Of a stretch of DNA of 64,000 bases, positions 36,395 to 47,500 are shown one piece after another. The notes beneath the pieces were generated by a model that was not told the DNA's origin, ran no database searches, and saw nothing but the letters and a program-made list of their open reading frames with translations. Location: assembly GCA_015075305.1 (NCBI GenBank), contig JABTUS010000011.1:143035-207034 (forward strand), read 5' to 3'. This DNA comes from Opitutaceae bacterium. GTDB lineage: Bacteria > Verrucomicrobiota > Verrucomicrobiia > Opitutales > Opitutaceae. Each line of letters begins with the position of its first letter. Within the stretch, counting starts at the first letter, position 1. Both the position numbers and the translations under genes were made by a program.

Positions 36395-36450
36395 TTGGAG
36401 GGGCACGCTCCGTCGTGACCTGGGAACGGGCGTGGAAAATCAGCGCCGGA
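36395..36450 (+). repeat. REP-like palindromic repeat, copy B
   Basis: TTGGAGGGGCACGCTCCGTC then GTGACCTGGGAACGG, with the tail CAGCGCCGGAATG. A TTCACGCGAAGACGC-rich tract follows at 36455-36508. Same orientation as copy A. The 454-nt stretch 36330-36783 holds copies B, C and D and this tract, and no gene. Confidence 0.85.
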
Positions 36451-36542
36451 ATGGTTTCACGCGAAGACGCAAAGACGCAAAGACGCGAAGGCGCGAGGGC
36501 GCGGAGGAAAGGAAGTGGTGGAAGAGGGTCAGTGTGAGATTG

Positions 36543-36605
36543 AACCGGCGATGTGGCGCGACGCGTGTCCCCTGGGCATGACAAAGCATGCCCCTCCAGC
36601 GGAGG
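36543..36605 (-). repeat. REP-like palindromic repeat, copy C (inverted)
   Basis: In reverse orientation to copy B. The stem is perfect here: GGGCATG (36574-36580) with CATGCCC (36587-36593) around ACAAAG, so C:G pairs of other copies are replaced by T:A pairs. It matches copy E over about 60 nt. Confidence 0.85.
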
Positions 36606-36687
36606 GGGAGCGTGCGTCCCAATGGAGGAGAAACGGGTGATGATTGTCGCTGGGCGAACGGGAAACCATTTGACCTTTCCCCCTGTC

Positions 36688-36720
36688 CTGGAGGGGCACG
36701 CTTTGTCGTGACCTGGGGAC
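36688..36720 (+). repeat. REP-like palindromic repeat, copy D
   Basis: CTGGAGGGGCACGCTTTGTC then GTGACCTGGGGAC. It lies 64 nt upstream of the REP-associated transposase gene and is inverted relative to copy E on the other side of that gene, as is usual in REPtrons. Confidence 0.85.
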
Positions 36721-36783
36721 ACCCCTGGTTTGGGGCTTCGCGTGCATCGCATGGGCCCGGGACGCGCGTTGTAGGGTTCGCCG

Positions 36784-37281
36784 ATGAACTCGCTTCCGGA
36801 CAAAAGCCGAAAACACCCACGTCACTTTCCAATCATTCCCTGGCAGGGCAATCGCCGGCACATCTACTTTGTCACGCTTTGCACCGACAAGAGGAAGGCG
36901 ATCCTGGCCTTCCCTGACGTGCATGCCCTCTTTGACGACGTGATTCATACAACGGAGGGATGGTGGGTCAGCCAATACCTGATCATGCCGGACCACATTC
37001 ACCTGTTTTGCCAACCCCATGGAGATTGTGTAATCGGGACGGACAAGGTGCGGAAGCCGTCCCTTTCAGCCTGGGTCAAGTGCGTGAAAGCAAGGGTCTC
37101 AATGCGCTGGCCTCGTCCGCAAGAGCAGCCGATATGGCAGCGGGATTTCTGGGATACGGAAATAAGAAGCGAGCGGTATTACCAGTCCCGCTGGAATTAT
37201 GTCCGAGGCAATCCGGTGAGGAAGGGATTGGTCCAGAAGCCGGAAGACTGGCCGTATGTGGGTGCGTGCTTTCCGAGGTGA
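36784..37281 (+). CDS. REP-associated tyrosine transposase (RAYT, Y1/HUH family)
   Basis: 165 residues. The HUH motif is MPDHIHLF (H71, H73). The nucleophile tyrosine region is SERYYQSRWNYVRGNPVRKG, with Y132/Y133 and Y139 as candidates and the NPV-KGLV pattern typical of the RAYT branch. A basic N-terminal stretch ends in RRHIYFVTL, the usual first strand. RAYTs bind and cut single-stranded REP hairpins and are thought to spread them; unlike IS200 transposases they are normally single-copy. Here the gene is bracketed by inverted REP copies D and E, and more copies lie 11 to 25 kb away in both directions. Confidence 0.93.
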   Translation: MNSLPDKSRKHPRHFPIIPWQGNRRHIYFVTLCTDKRKAILAFPDVHALFDDVIHTTEGWWVSQYLIMPDHIHLFCQPHGDCVIGTDKVRKPSLSAWVKCVKARVSMRWPRPQEQPIWQRDFWDTEIRSERYYQSRWNYVRGNPVRKGLVQKPEDWPYVGACFPR

Positions 37282-37300
37282 ATTCCCCTGGGCATGAGCC

Positions 37301-37367
37301 GGCGTTGTGGCGCGGCGCGCGTCCCCTGGGCATGACAAAGCATGTCCCTCCAGCGGAGGGGGCGAAC
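37301..37367 (-). repeat. REP-like palindromic repeat, copy E (inverted)
   Basis: Same orientation as copy C and inverted relative to D, right after the RAYT stop. The conserved block is CCCCTGGGCATGACAAAG then CATGTCCCTCCAGCGGAGG. A partial copy of its left edge (TTCCCCTGGGCATGA) precedes it at 37283. Confidence 0.85.
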
Positions 37368-37497
37368 GCTCCAAACGCGAAAAACAAATTATATCGTGTC
37401 GGAAACATATTGCTTCCGACCCCTGAAGGGTGATATCGATCTCGCGTTCCTTAGTAATCAATCCCGCTGCATCAGCACATCGACCCCTTCAGGTGCC

Positions 37498-38571
37498 ATG
37501 CGATCGGCAAACCGCCTTCTCGGCCGTTGCACATTCACCTCCGCCCTCCTGTGCGGAACGGTGTTCCCATGGCTGGCTGGCTGCGCTTCGTCCCCGAGCA
37601 CGCCGAACACACCCGAGGCCGGCAAAGCCGGCGGTGTCGCTGCTGCGGAGCCTGAAGTCGAGAACGTGCTCGTCAGCCCGATCAAACCCCTCCCAGGCCC
37701 CAAACGCGTCGTCGCTGTCGGAAGATTCGATTGCATCGGCTCGTTTCGACAGAACTTCGGCGACTGGGACATCGGCGGTGGCATTTCGGCGATGCTGTCG
37801 ACCGCGCTGAGCGAGTCCGAGCAATTCATCGTCGTCGAACGCTCCTACATTTCCCAAATCCTGAGCGAGCAGGAACTCAAGAACCAGCGGGTCGTGGCCG
37901 AAACCACCGGTCCGCAGATCGGCCAGCTCACGGGCGTTCAACTGCTGATCTACGGTGCCATCACGGAATTCGGCGCGGAGAACTCGGGCGGCGGCTTCAG
38001 CATCGGCATCGCCGGCCTCCCCTCCGGACTGAGGGCCGGCCTCGGCCCGCAGTTCACCAAGGGAAAGGTGGCCATGGATATCCGGATTGTGGATACAACC
38101 ACCGGGCAGATTCTCTCGACCTACAAGGTGGCCGAAAAGCTCAAGGGAACCTCGTGGGACCTTTCCATTGGCAAGGACAAGATGACCATGGGGAACAACT
38201 TCTTCAAGAAGACCCCGCTAGGAGAAGCTTGCCGCCGCGCAATCACCCAGGCTGTGGTGCAGTTTGCAGCCAGCGCCGAGAAACGGCCCTGGCAGGGACG
38301 CATCGTCGACATCGAAGGCTCGGATTTTTCAATCAATGCCGGCGCTCGCGCTGGCATCAAGCAAGGGGACAGATTTCAGGTCTTTCGCACCGCCAAGGTC
38401 ATCAAAGACCCCGATACCGGCCAGGTCCTCAGCAGAAAAGAGCAGCCCATAGGCACGATTGAGGTCCTCAAGGTGGAAGACTCCCTCGCAACGGGTCTGT
38501 ATCTCGCGGATGCCGCCGGCGATGCCGCCTCCGCCACCATCGGCGATCTTGTGCGACCAGTCATGCCGTGA
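37498..38571 (+). CDS. CsgG/HfaB-family lipoprotein with FlgT-like C-terminal domain
   Basis: 357 residues from the ATG at 37498; the frame is open upstream, but this start gives a lipoprotein signal ending in the lipobox LAGC. The middle 200 residues match Csg[10 protein letters not shown] near the start, then [32 protein letters not shown], and [13 protein letters not shown]. CsgG forms a nonameric outer-membrane export channel for curli subunits; HfaB anchors the Caulobacter holdfast. The last 100 residues ([33 protein letters not shown]) resemble the FlgT C-terminal domain. The start of the giant kinase-tailed protein lies 22 nt after its stop, so the two are surely co-transcribed. Confidence 0.88.
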   Translation: MRSANRLLGRCTFTSALLCGTVFPWLAGCASSPSTPNTPEAGKAGGVAAAEPEVENVLVSPIKPLPGPKRVVAVGRFDCIGSFRQNFGDWDIGGGISAMLSTALSESEQFIVVERSYISQILSEQELKNQRVVAETTGPQIGQLTGVQLLIYGAITEFGAENSGGGFSIGIAGLPSGLRAGLGPQFTKGKVAMDIRIVDTTTGQILSTYKVAEKLKGTSWDLSIGKDKMTMGNNFFKKTPLGEACRRAITQAVVQFAASAEKRPWQGRIVDIEGSDFSINAGARAGIKQGDRFQVFRTAKVIKDPDTGQVLSRKEQPIGTIEVLKVEDSLATGLYLADAAGDAASATIGDLVRPVMP

Positions 38572-38593
38572 GCTGACCCGTCTGACCACCGCC

Positions 38594-41500
38594 ATGTCGG
38601 CACTGACCCGCAGGATCCGTGGTGCCCTCAGCCTCCTCTTCCTCGCAGTGCTGGGCACGGCATTTGCGCAGCAGTTTCCCATCCAGCCCTGCGGCTACCG
38701 GCACGATCCCGCGCAGTATTGTCCCACCTGCGCGCTGCTAAAAAAATCCGGGGGAGGATCGACGAAAATCGCACCGACTCCGACGTCGCCGGCAACGATC
38801 ACTCGGCCGTCGCCCACCCCCACCCCGGTGCCGACTCGCCAGCCGTCACCAACGCGCCTGCAGCCTCCGGTTGAGATCATCCCGACGACACCTCCAGTAG
38901 CCATTGCGCCCACCCCAAAACCCACCTCACCCCCGCCGACGCCTACCCCAACGCCAGTGCCGACACGGCTGCCGACAACCATTTCGGCACCTCCCATTGC
39001 CATCGCGCCGACCCCGGCACCCACCGCACCTCCACCCACCCCCAAGCCAACTCCCGCCCCCACCCAGCCACCCGTTGTTGTCGCACCTTCACCCATCGCG
39101 ATAGCGCCCACGCCGCAGCCAACACCGCCCCCTCCAACACCCACGCCCACTCCAATACCCACCCCGACTCCCTCTCCTGTTCCCACCCCGAGTCCAACGC
39201 TCGCGCCTTCCCGTCCTCCGGTAGCCATTGTGGCAACCCCCGTTCCCACGGCACCCCTGCCGAGCCCGACCCGACCCCCACCGCCGTCCCCCACTCCAAC
39301 CCCCCAGCCGACGGCGGCTCCCACCTCCCCGCCCGTGGTCGCCGTCACCGCCCCACCCGTCGTCATCGCGCCAACTCCCACCCCAACACCTCCACCGGAT
39401 GTGGAATCACCGCCCGTAATACCCGCCCCCGGCGGAACTACAGTGGTCGTAACTCCAACTCCGGAAGTCCCCCTTGCCCCCTCTCCCACGGTCTCCCCGT
39501 CTCCCGATGCCACCCCAACCCCCAGCGTCACTCCCACGCCTTCCGCGCCCACAACACCTGAACTGACCTATCGCGATCCGATTCAAACGACACCGCGCGA
39601 CAGGCCCGACCGGGACAAGGACTACTGGGTGGAAATTGCAGACGGGCTTCGCCGTGAATCAGTGGAACGCGCACGATCCAAGCTGGGCTACCAGATCAAG
39701 CAGGCGACCGGTGGATACGAGGATTTGATGGTCCAATCCTTCATCAACGAGCAGGCCGCACAGTTCGATGCCGAGCAGGGCAAGATCAAGGACCAAGCGC
39801 GCAAGCTCGGCGGCGGACTGTCCATCGCCGCCTACACCGTGGTTGTTCCCAAGGGTCCCTGTCCCGAACCCCCCTTGTCCGACACGGAAGTCGGTGAACT
39901 CCTGAAGAAGTCGAGCGATGCGATCAGCCGCATGCAGGAGTCGCTCGCAGCGCGCAAGACCGCGCTCGCCGGCACGGCCGAGATGCTTTCCCGCTCGCAA
40001 GGGCTCGCCAGTGCAGGAGAAACGATGCTCGGAAAATTTGGCTATTCCGAGCACGTGGCGCAGGCAGGCGTTTTCGGCATCGCCCTGGAGGAAGGCCGGA
40101 TCTGCGGCCGCGGAGGCCCACCCCAGGGTGGGGACTCGCAACCTACGCCCACGCCGACACCTACACCGACTCCCACAACATCGCCCACACCGAGTGTTCG
40201 GCCGCGTCCGACTCCCACCCTGCGTCCGCGGCCCACTCCAACGCCAAAAAAGCGGCCCACGCCGACCCCCACTCCCAAACCCACGCCCACGAAGAAGCCG
40301 AAACCGCCCACGCCAACCCCCCGGCCGTTTTTCGACGATCCGTGTGCGGACGCCCTGAAAAGCATGGGCGTGGATCCCGCGACTGCAGCCGTCAAACGCA
40401 ACCTGGACCGCCTCTCGGAGGACACTTACAATACAGCCGCGGCCGATTTGATGCCGGGGGATTTCAGCGGACGTCAACTGGGGCACAGCATCAGCAATCT
40501 TGCGCAGATCAACACCGGCCGGTCCGCCATCCTCGAACATGAGTCCGGTTTGAGCGCAGTGAGCGAAGCGGTGCAGTCGCGGATCAAGGTCGTCGACGCC
40601 ACGCTCGCGGCACCCGAGGAAACCTACGCCGACCTCGTATTCACGGCATCAAACAATGCCGGAACAGTGCCCGTCCACCCACTGCTGACCGAAGGCGACA
40701 CCGTCGTCGCGAGCAGGATATTCCAATCCCTGCGCACGCAGTCCGTCCGTGCGAGCGTCAACGAAGCCGCGATAGCGATCGGTGAAAACTCGCCGCGTGC
40801 GAACGAGCTCGCCATGCGAGCGCTCAAGGAACTCACCGGTGTTGCGGAAGCGGAGAACAAGGGAGCAATTGCCCATGCGATCCAGGCAAAGGATGTCGCG
40901 GATGCCCGGTCCATCGTGCAGCGCACACGCGGCGCACTGCCTTTGCTCGACAGACTTGGCGACTTGAATGCCAAGGCCGCCCGTGTGGTTTCGCCCGAGG
41001 CGGCCGATGGCGTGGCGGCCCAGGTTCTCTATGCGGAAATCGTGGGCCGCGACGCCCTGCTTGCCGCGCGAAGCATTCAGGAGGGCACGGTAAACGCCCC
41101 GGCCGGCTTTGAACGCGTCGGTCCTGATTCCATTCAAAAACTGGTGACGCTCGCTGACGATCATTCGATCGTGGAGGTGCAGCCGAGCGCATCCCGGCTG
41201 ACGCCTCAGCGCCTGGAGCTGCATCGACGGCAGGTGGAGCTCGCCAAGTCCGCCACCGGCGAAATTGCCGTAGCCGCCACGCTGTCGCAGGGAGCCCCGG
41301 AAGTCGCCCACGCCGACGCTGAATTGGAGGGCTCCGCGCTGGCGGTCAACGCACTGCTCCAGCGCGCCTCGGATCCCATCATGCGCTCCATTGGCGCGCA
41401 GGCTCCCGTTCTTGCGCGCACCAGTGCTCTGCTCAAGGGCCGTATCGCAGCGGCGGATTCCGGCGCAGTGCCATCCGATCCCGCTGCGCGTGCCGCCGCC

Positions 41501-44500
41501 GCGCAGGATCTGGCGGCCACCGACAAGGCGCTGACGGAAAGCCTCGCGCGCCTGCAGCCGATGGCCGTCAAGATCTCCGGACTCGATCAGGGCCTGAAGG
41601 ATTTTGCCTCTGCACGCGACCAGCTCGAAAGCCGGATCGTTTCGCTCGCCGGGAAACGCAATGACAGCGTGGAAATCAGAAACATCATCGAGAATGCGGA
41701 CCGCACCCAGCTTGCCGCAGCCCGCACCGCCGCCATCGATCTGGGCATATCGCCGGGATTGTCACTCGGAGCTGCGCTCGCGCGCCGAGCCGTTGTTTCC
41801 GCGCCGGATGGATCCTTGCCGACAGGACCGCAACCGACCTTCGTTCCTCCCCCTCCACCCGGAGCTTCGAGTGCCGAACGGGATGCCTACGTCAATATCA
41901 CCGACGCGCAGAGTGCCCTGATGATGCGCCAGACAATCACCGGAGCCACAGTACGCCCGCCGGCGGCTTCGGCTGCTCCAGCCCCGGCGCCGACTTCGGC
42001 GCCCGCGATGAACGAGACTTCCGAACTTGTGCAGTCCATCCGCGAACGCGTGGGAGCCTACGGCTGGGCCCAGGATTTCAAGGATGAACGCGAACTTCAG
42101 CAGTTCGCCCAAAGCCGCGTCGGCGGACTCGGCATCGTTCACCTCAAGAGCGACCTGGAGAAACCGGAGTATGTCGCGGAACAGTTCAAGGCGCGCGTTG
42201 GCGGACTCGGATGGACGCACACGTTCAAGGATGAGGACGAGCTTCAGCAGTTCGCCCAGAGCCGCGTCGGCCAGTTCGGCATCGTGCACAAGCGAAGCGA
42301 TCTCCAGGACCCCGCCTACCTGCAGCAGTTGTTCAAGTCGCGCATTGGCGGCATGGGATGGAGCCACACCTTCAAGGATCTCGACGAGTACAAGGCGTTC
42401 CTCGAAAGCCGGCTGGGCGGCTTTGGGCGGGTGACAACCTGCCTCGACCTGCAGCGCCGGGGGGTGCCGCCGGCGACGGCTCGCGCGATTCTGGATGAGG
42501 CGGCGAGTCGTTCAAAGGTCAACTGGGAGACCGACGCCCAGTACCAGGAGCGCATGCTGCGCGATCGCAGTGATCTCTTCGCTCGCGATGCGGACGGCAA
42601 CTTCCATCAGAAGACCTACGCGGAGCAGCAGAAGGAAAAGCGTGAGCAGATGCTTGCATCCGGAGAATGGATACAGGATTCGCGGACCGGAAATCTCGTG
42701 CGACGCAATTCCAAGGCCGGCGCGCAGGTGATGGATTCGATGCTCGACGCCAAACCGCGCACCGTGCGCGTAAAACTGGCGGACGGGCGCTGGATGGAGT
42801 TTCCCGTCGACGGATTCACGAGCCTGCAATCCTCCCTCGATGACGCCCTCAGCGGAATGAATCTGCGCCGCACGGCAGGCGGCGACTGGGTGGACGCCAA
42901 CGGCAATGTGGTCCTGGCCGGAGAGACGGCCCGCAAGTACGATGCGGACTATCGCGAGGCCATGGACCGGCGCGCCCCCGGCTTTTCGGGCCTGCTCACC
43001 TACCGACGCGAACAGGAGCGCCCGGGCATCCCGCCGCCTCCGCCGAAGGAGCAATTCCGTGAACTGCAGGACAACCTGCTCGGCAATTTCGGTTACACGG
43101 TCCGCGACTTTTCCCTCAATGACCTGGACCTCGATCTCGAGGTCAGGCCCGGTGAATCAATTGAGGAGGCGCTGCGGCGCACCCTTGCCGGGAATGAGCG
43201 GTTCAGTTTCAATGCCAATGGCGACATCATCGACCGCCGTACGGGAAAACCCGCACGCACCGCAGGGGATCTCGCCGAAGTCGACGACAGGTTCCGCGAC
43301 AAGGTCGCCTCCGCCGTCTTCGGAGAGGACTACAAGGGAGTCAGCCGCGAAACACTTTATCTTGCGCAGAACGGCACTCCCAGCCAGCGCGCGCAGGCGC
43401 AGGCCATCATTGCACAGACGACCGGACAACTGGCTCAGTTGAACCAGGTCACGTCCGCGCAGCAGCAGTTGATCAACGAACTCGCTGCGCTTGATGACGA
43501 CCCGGGTCTCACCGCGTCGGAACGCCGCAGTCGCCAGCGGGAGATCCAGAAGCAGCTCGACCAGCTCGCCATCACGCGCTCAACCCTCGAGAACTCCATT
43601 ATCGACGGCATGCGCGCGGCCAACCGCTCGGCGAGCCAGGTTGTCGACAAGGAGCTATCCTACACCGAACGCACAGCCCTCGCCTCCGCTGACAAGGTGA
43701 AGTCGCTCGCGACGTCGATCGATGCCATCCGCGATCAACTCCAGAGCGACCTCTCCCCCACCGAGCGCCGAAATCTCGAACGCCAGCTCCGCGAAAGGGA
43801 AACCGAGCTGTTCAATGAATCGCGCTCCTTCCGCGATCTTTCCTCCCGGCTTTCCGCGGGCTCGGCTGTCTCCCAGCTCGCACCCGAGGTCAATCTGGCG
43901 GCGTACGGCATAACGAATGCCACGGTCGCCGATGTGCGCGAAGCCCGCGCGTCCGCGGCCGCCGTTCGTTACGAAACGGTGGATGGCAAGGTGCGCGCTT
44001 TCTATGTCGGCAATGACGGCCGCGCGCTGGTTGATCCCCACGGCAGGACGCTGTACGTTTCCGAGCAGGAGGCCAAAGGATTCGAGAAGGCCCAGCTCAA
44101 CGACCTTGCGACCCATCTGGACGACCTGCAGCGGGACCAGGACGCCTATCGGAAATGGATGACGACGATCGGCGAGCTGCAGGAGCGCCTCGCCGCGGCG
44201 GGATCCTCCGCCACCCGGAAGGAACTCCAGCGCCAGCTTGATTTCGCCCAGCAGCGCGCCGGCGACATCGCCGGCCGCATCAACGCCTATGCGGACAAGT
44301 TCAACAGTTATGTCGGCGAGGATGAGGATCGCAGGAAGACGGTGCTCGAAACGGCCGCCGCACTCGCCATGGAGCGCGAGAAGGCCAAGGAAGCGCTGAA
44401 GAACGGCGCCTCGACCATCGAGGTGCTTGATGCGGAGGGTCGGTGGGTGAAGTACGAGAATCCGGAGATGCGCCGGCTGCGCGAGGAAAGGGAGGCGCGC

Positions 44501-47500
44501 CTAGCCGCCGCCGGTGTCAGCGACCCCGCCCTGCTTGCAGCCGCGCGCGATGCGGCTGCGCCGCAATCCGCTCCGCCAGCATCCGCGCCCGACCCTGCCC
44601 GCGAGGCGGAGTTGAAGTCCGCGCAGGCGCGCCAGGGCATGCTCACGGCCGACTACGAGGCGCACGCGCGCGGCCTGCTGGCTTCGGAGGAGGCCTATGC
44701 CAGGGCGGAAAACGATCTCCGGCTCGCGCGTTCCGCGGCCTTCGGCAAACAGGACCCCGCGCTTGCGCAGACCCTTGCCCAGGCGGAACGGGCGTTTGCG
44801 GAGGCCTCGGCAAACCGCGACCGCCTGCGCATGGAAACCGCGACGGCAGCCGCCATCGCGGGCAGCAACGATCCCGCGCTCGCCGATCGCTTCAACCAGC
44901 TCACAGCCGCCATCGATCAGGCCAAGGCGAATGTTCAGATGCTTGCCAAGGCGGCGGACTCCCTCTGGTCGACGATGCTCACAAACCCCGGTTTGCCACC
45001 CGCGGTCCGCTCCGCGCTCGAATCCCAGTTGATAGCCGTCGAGGCCGCCAAGAAGGCCGCCATCGATCAGGCTCTGATTCAGGCCGCAACGCTCGCGGCG
45101 GCGCGTGACAACGCGGCCTTCACGGCGACGACGGCGGCCTACAACACGGAGAGACTCACCGAGCTGCAGCGGCGCGTCGCCGACTCCGGTCGACCGGCAA
45201 AGGATGTGCTCTCCTCCCTGGAGCTTGCGGAGCTGGAACGACGCACGGCCATTTCCTCCTATTTCAACGAGGTCGGCAGCGCGCAGGCCCACCTGCAGCG
45301 CCTGGGCGCCCTGACCGAACGCGCACGCAAGGACCCGGCCAGTCTTTCCATCGCGGAGAAGGTCGAGCTCGACCAGGGACTCTCGGAAAAGGAAATGCGC
45401 CTGCTGGTCGGCGATACTCAGCGGCGCGGCTTGCTGGAATCCACGTCGCAGGCCACGGATCCGGTGCAGGCCGAGGCGTTGCGCTCCCTCATCGGCAAGT
45501 GGATGACCGATCCTGCGGGTGCTCGAAACGGCACGCTCCTGTTCAACCAGAGCGATACCTCCGGGCTCGTCACAGCATTGGGTTTTCTCGACCGAACGGA
45601 CATCTATCAGTCGGCGCGCAACGAGGCGGAGGCCCGCATCCAAACACGGAAGGCCGAACTCGATGCTGCCCGTGCGGAATTCAAGAGGGATCCGTCATCG
45701 ATCAATGCACGCATTGTCGATCTGAGCCTGCAGGCGGTCGCCTCGGCGGAACGCCTGCTTTCGGATGCCGATTTCGCCCTCAGGAAGGCCCGGGAAGCCG
45801 CGCCGGCATCGCGCGTTCCATCGGCGTTCTCCACGCTTCAGCCAGCCGAAACCTACCTCGATATTGTCAACCGCCGCCCGGCGGCCGCGGTGGCAAATGC
45901 TCCAGCATCGAGCGACAATTTCTTCAAGGCGCGCCTCGATTATGCCCAGGGCGTCGGAAAGATTCAGGACATCCAAAACGGCTACGATGCGAATCGCGCC
46001 GCGATAGAACAGGACCTGCTCAAGCGAAACACGGAGATTGGCGGGCTGCGGGGTCAGTACTACGCCTTCGAGAAGCGGCTGAACGAGGAGAGCCTGGATG
46101 CGTCGACCCGGAGCTTCATCGAGAAACGCATGCAGGAGCTCGACACCCAGATCGGCGCGCGCGATCTCGGCATCCGGGCGCAGCAGACCCAGCTGCGCCA
46201 ACTGGAGAATGAACGCGAAACGGCCCTGGCGACCGTGCTGCGAACGCTTCCGAAGCAATGGGACATGGATCCCGCCGCGCGGGCTCGGGAGGAATTGTCG
46301 CGCTTCACGACCCTTTACGAAACCAACGCTGAACTTGAACAGTTGCGCGCGGGGCACGCCGCCAAGCTCGGTCAGTTCGACCAGCGCATTCGAAACTATG
46401 AAAGCGAACTGGCTCGCGCGCAATCCGGCGGGGACGCCTCCCGGATTGCCTCCCTGCAGCAGGCACTCGGCGATGCGCGCAGGCAGCGCTCCGATTACGC
46501 CACGATCATGGAGAACAGTGCCAGGACGTTTGAAACCGCGCGCGACGACCTGATCGCCCGCAACCGCGCTGACAAGATAGGACCATCCAGCAATTCCGAT
46601 CTGGACAAATTTCTGGTCGGTATGGGCATCGATCCCAATGCCGCCTACGCCGTCAACGCCGAGCTTCTCGCCGCACAGCGCGCCAGCGCCGATCGCGCTG
46701 TCAATGCAGGCGTGCGCGCCAATGTGTCGAAGGGTGATCCTTCGCTCGCCAGTCTCTTCCTGGATGAAGCGATCGCGAACGCGACTCCCACCAACCTGGC
46801 CTATGGCTTCGCCGGAACCGTGAGCGGCGTTGGCAAGGGCGTCGTGAGCCTGGTCGCTTCCGTGCCGGACCTCGTGGAAATGGCGGGGAAAGGCATTTAC
46901 CTCGCTGACAGAACTGTAGTCGAAGCCGTGGCAGCGTACGGCGACATCCTGGGCGAGGCGATCACGGGTCGCGATCTGGGCCTGCTTGACACTGTCGGAA
47001 CCAAGAGCCTCGATGGAATCAACCGCGGCATCAGCGCGGTCAGGAACACATCCGTGAGCGACATAAGTCGGACAGCCGGCGCCATAAGTTCCGCGGTGGT
47101 CGACCAGGCGCTGAAACGGCTCCAGCGCGATGACAATCTCGCCTTCAACTCGGCCGAGCTGGCGAGTCAGGTGGCGTTTGAAATCGGCATCGGTTTCGTC
47201 GATCCCGCCGCTTCGGTGCCGCGACTGGCCCAGCTCGCAGAGGCCGCGCGGGCGACTTCGTTGGGCGAAAAGACAGCGGCACTGGCATCGGCCATTGCGA
47301 ACTCCAGAGCTGTCGAGGCGACCGTTGCCGTCGTGACCAACTTCCGCGGAGCCGAGACCCTGGGCAACGCCGCACTCGGCGCAATCTCCACGGCGGGCAA
47401 GGTTCTGGACGAGGCATCTGCGCTTCGAGCCTCGCTCAATGCCAGTGAACTCGGGCGGCGCATCAACTCCTCCGGAGCCGGGGTGCTTTTCGACAACATC

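Noticed and set aside
36784..37281. IS200/IS605 transposase
   Set aside because: The HUH protein has RAYT-type NPV motif, no TnpB or IS200 ends, and is bordered by inverted REPs.
38695..39552. Long antisense frame coding Gly-Val repeats
   Set aside because: It is the complement of the Pro/Thr-rich part of the giant kinase-tailed protein; the low-complexity codons produce it.
38759..39600. Repetitive tract considered as a CRISPR array
   Set aside because: The repeats are CCNACNCC codons in frame (Pro-Thr), with no constant repeat-spacer spacing and no cas genes.
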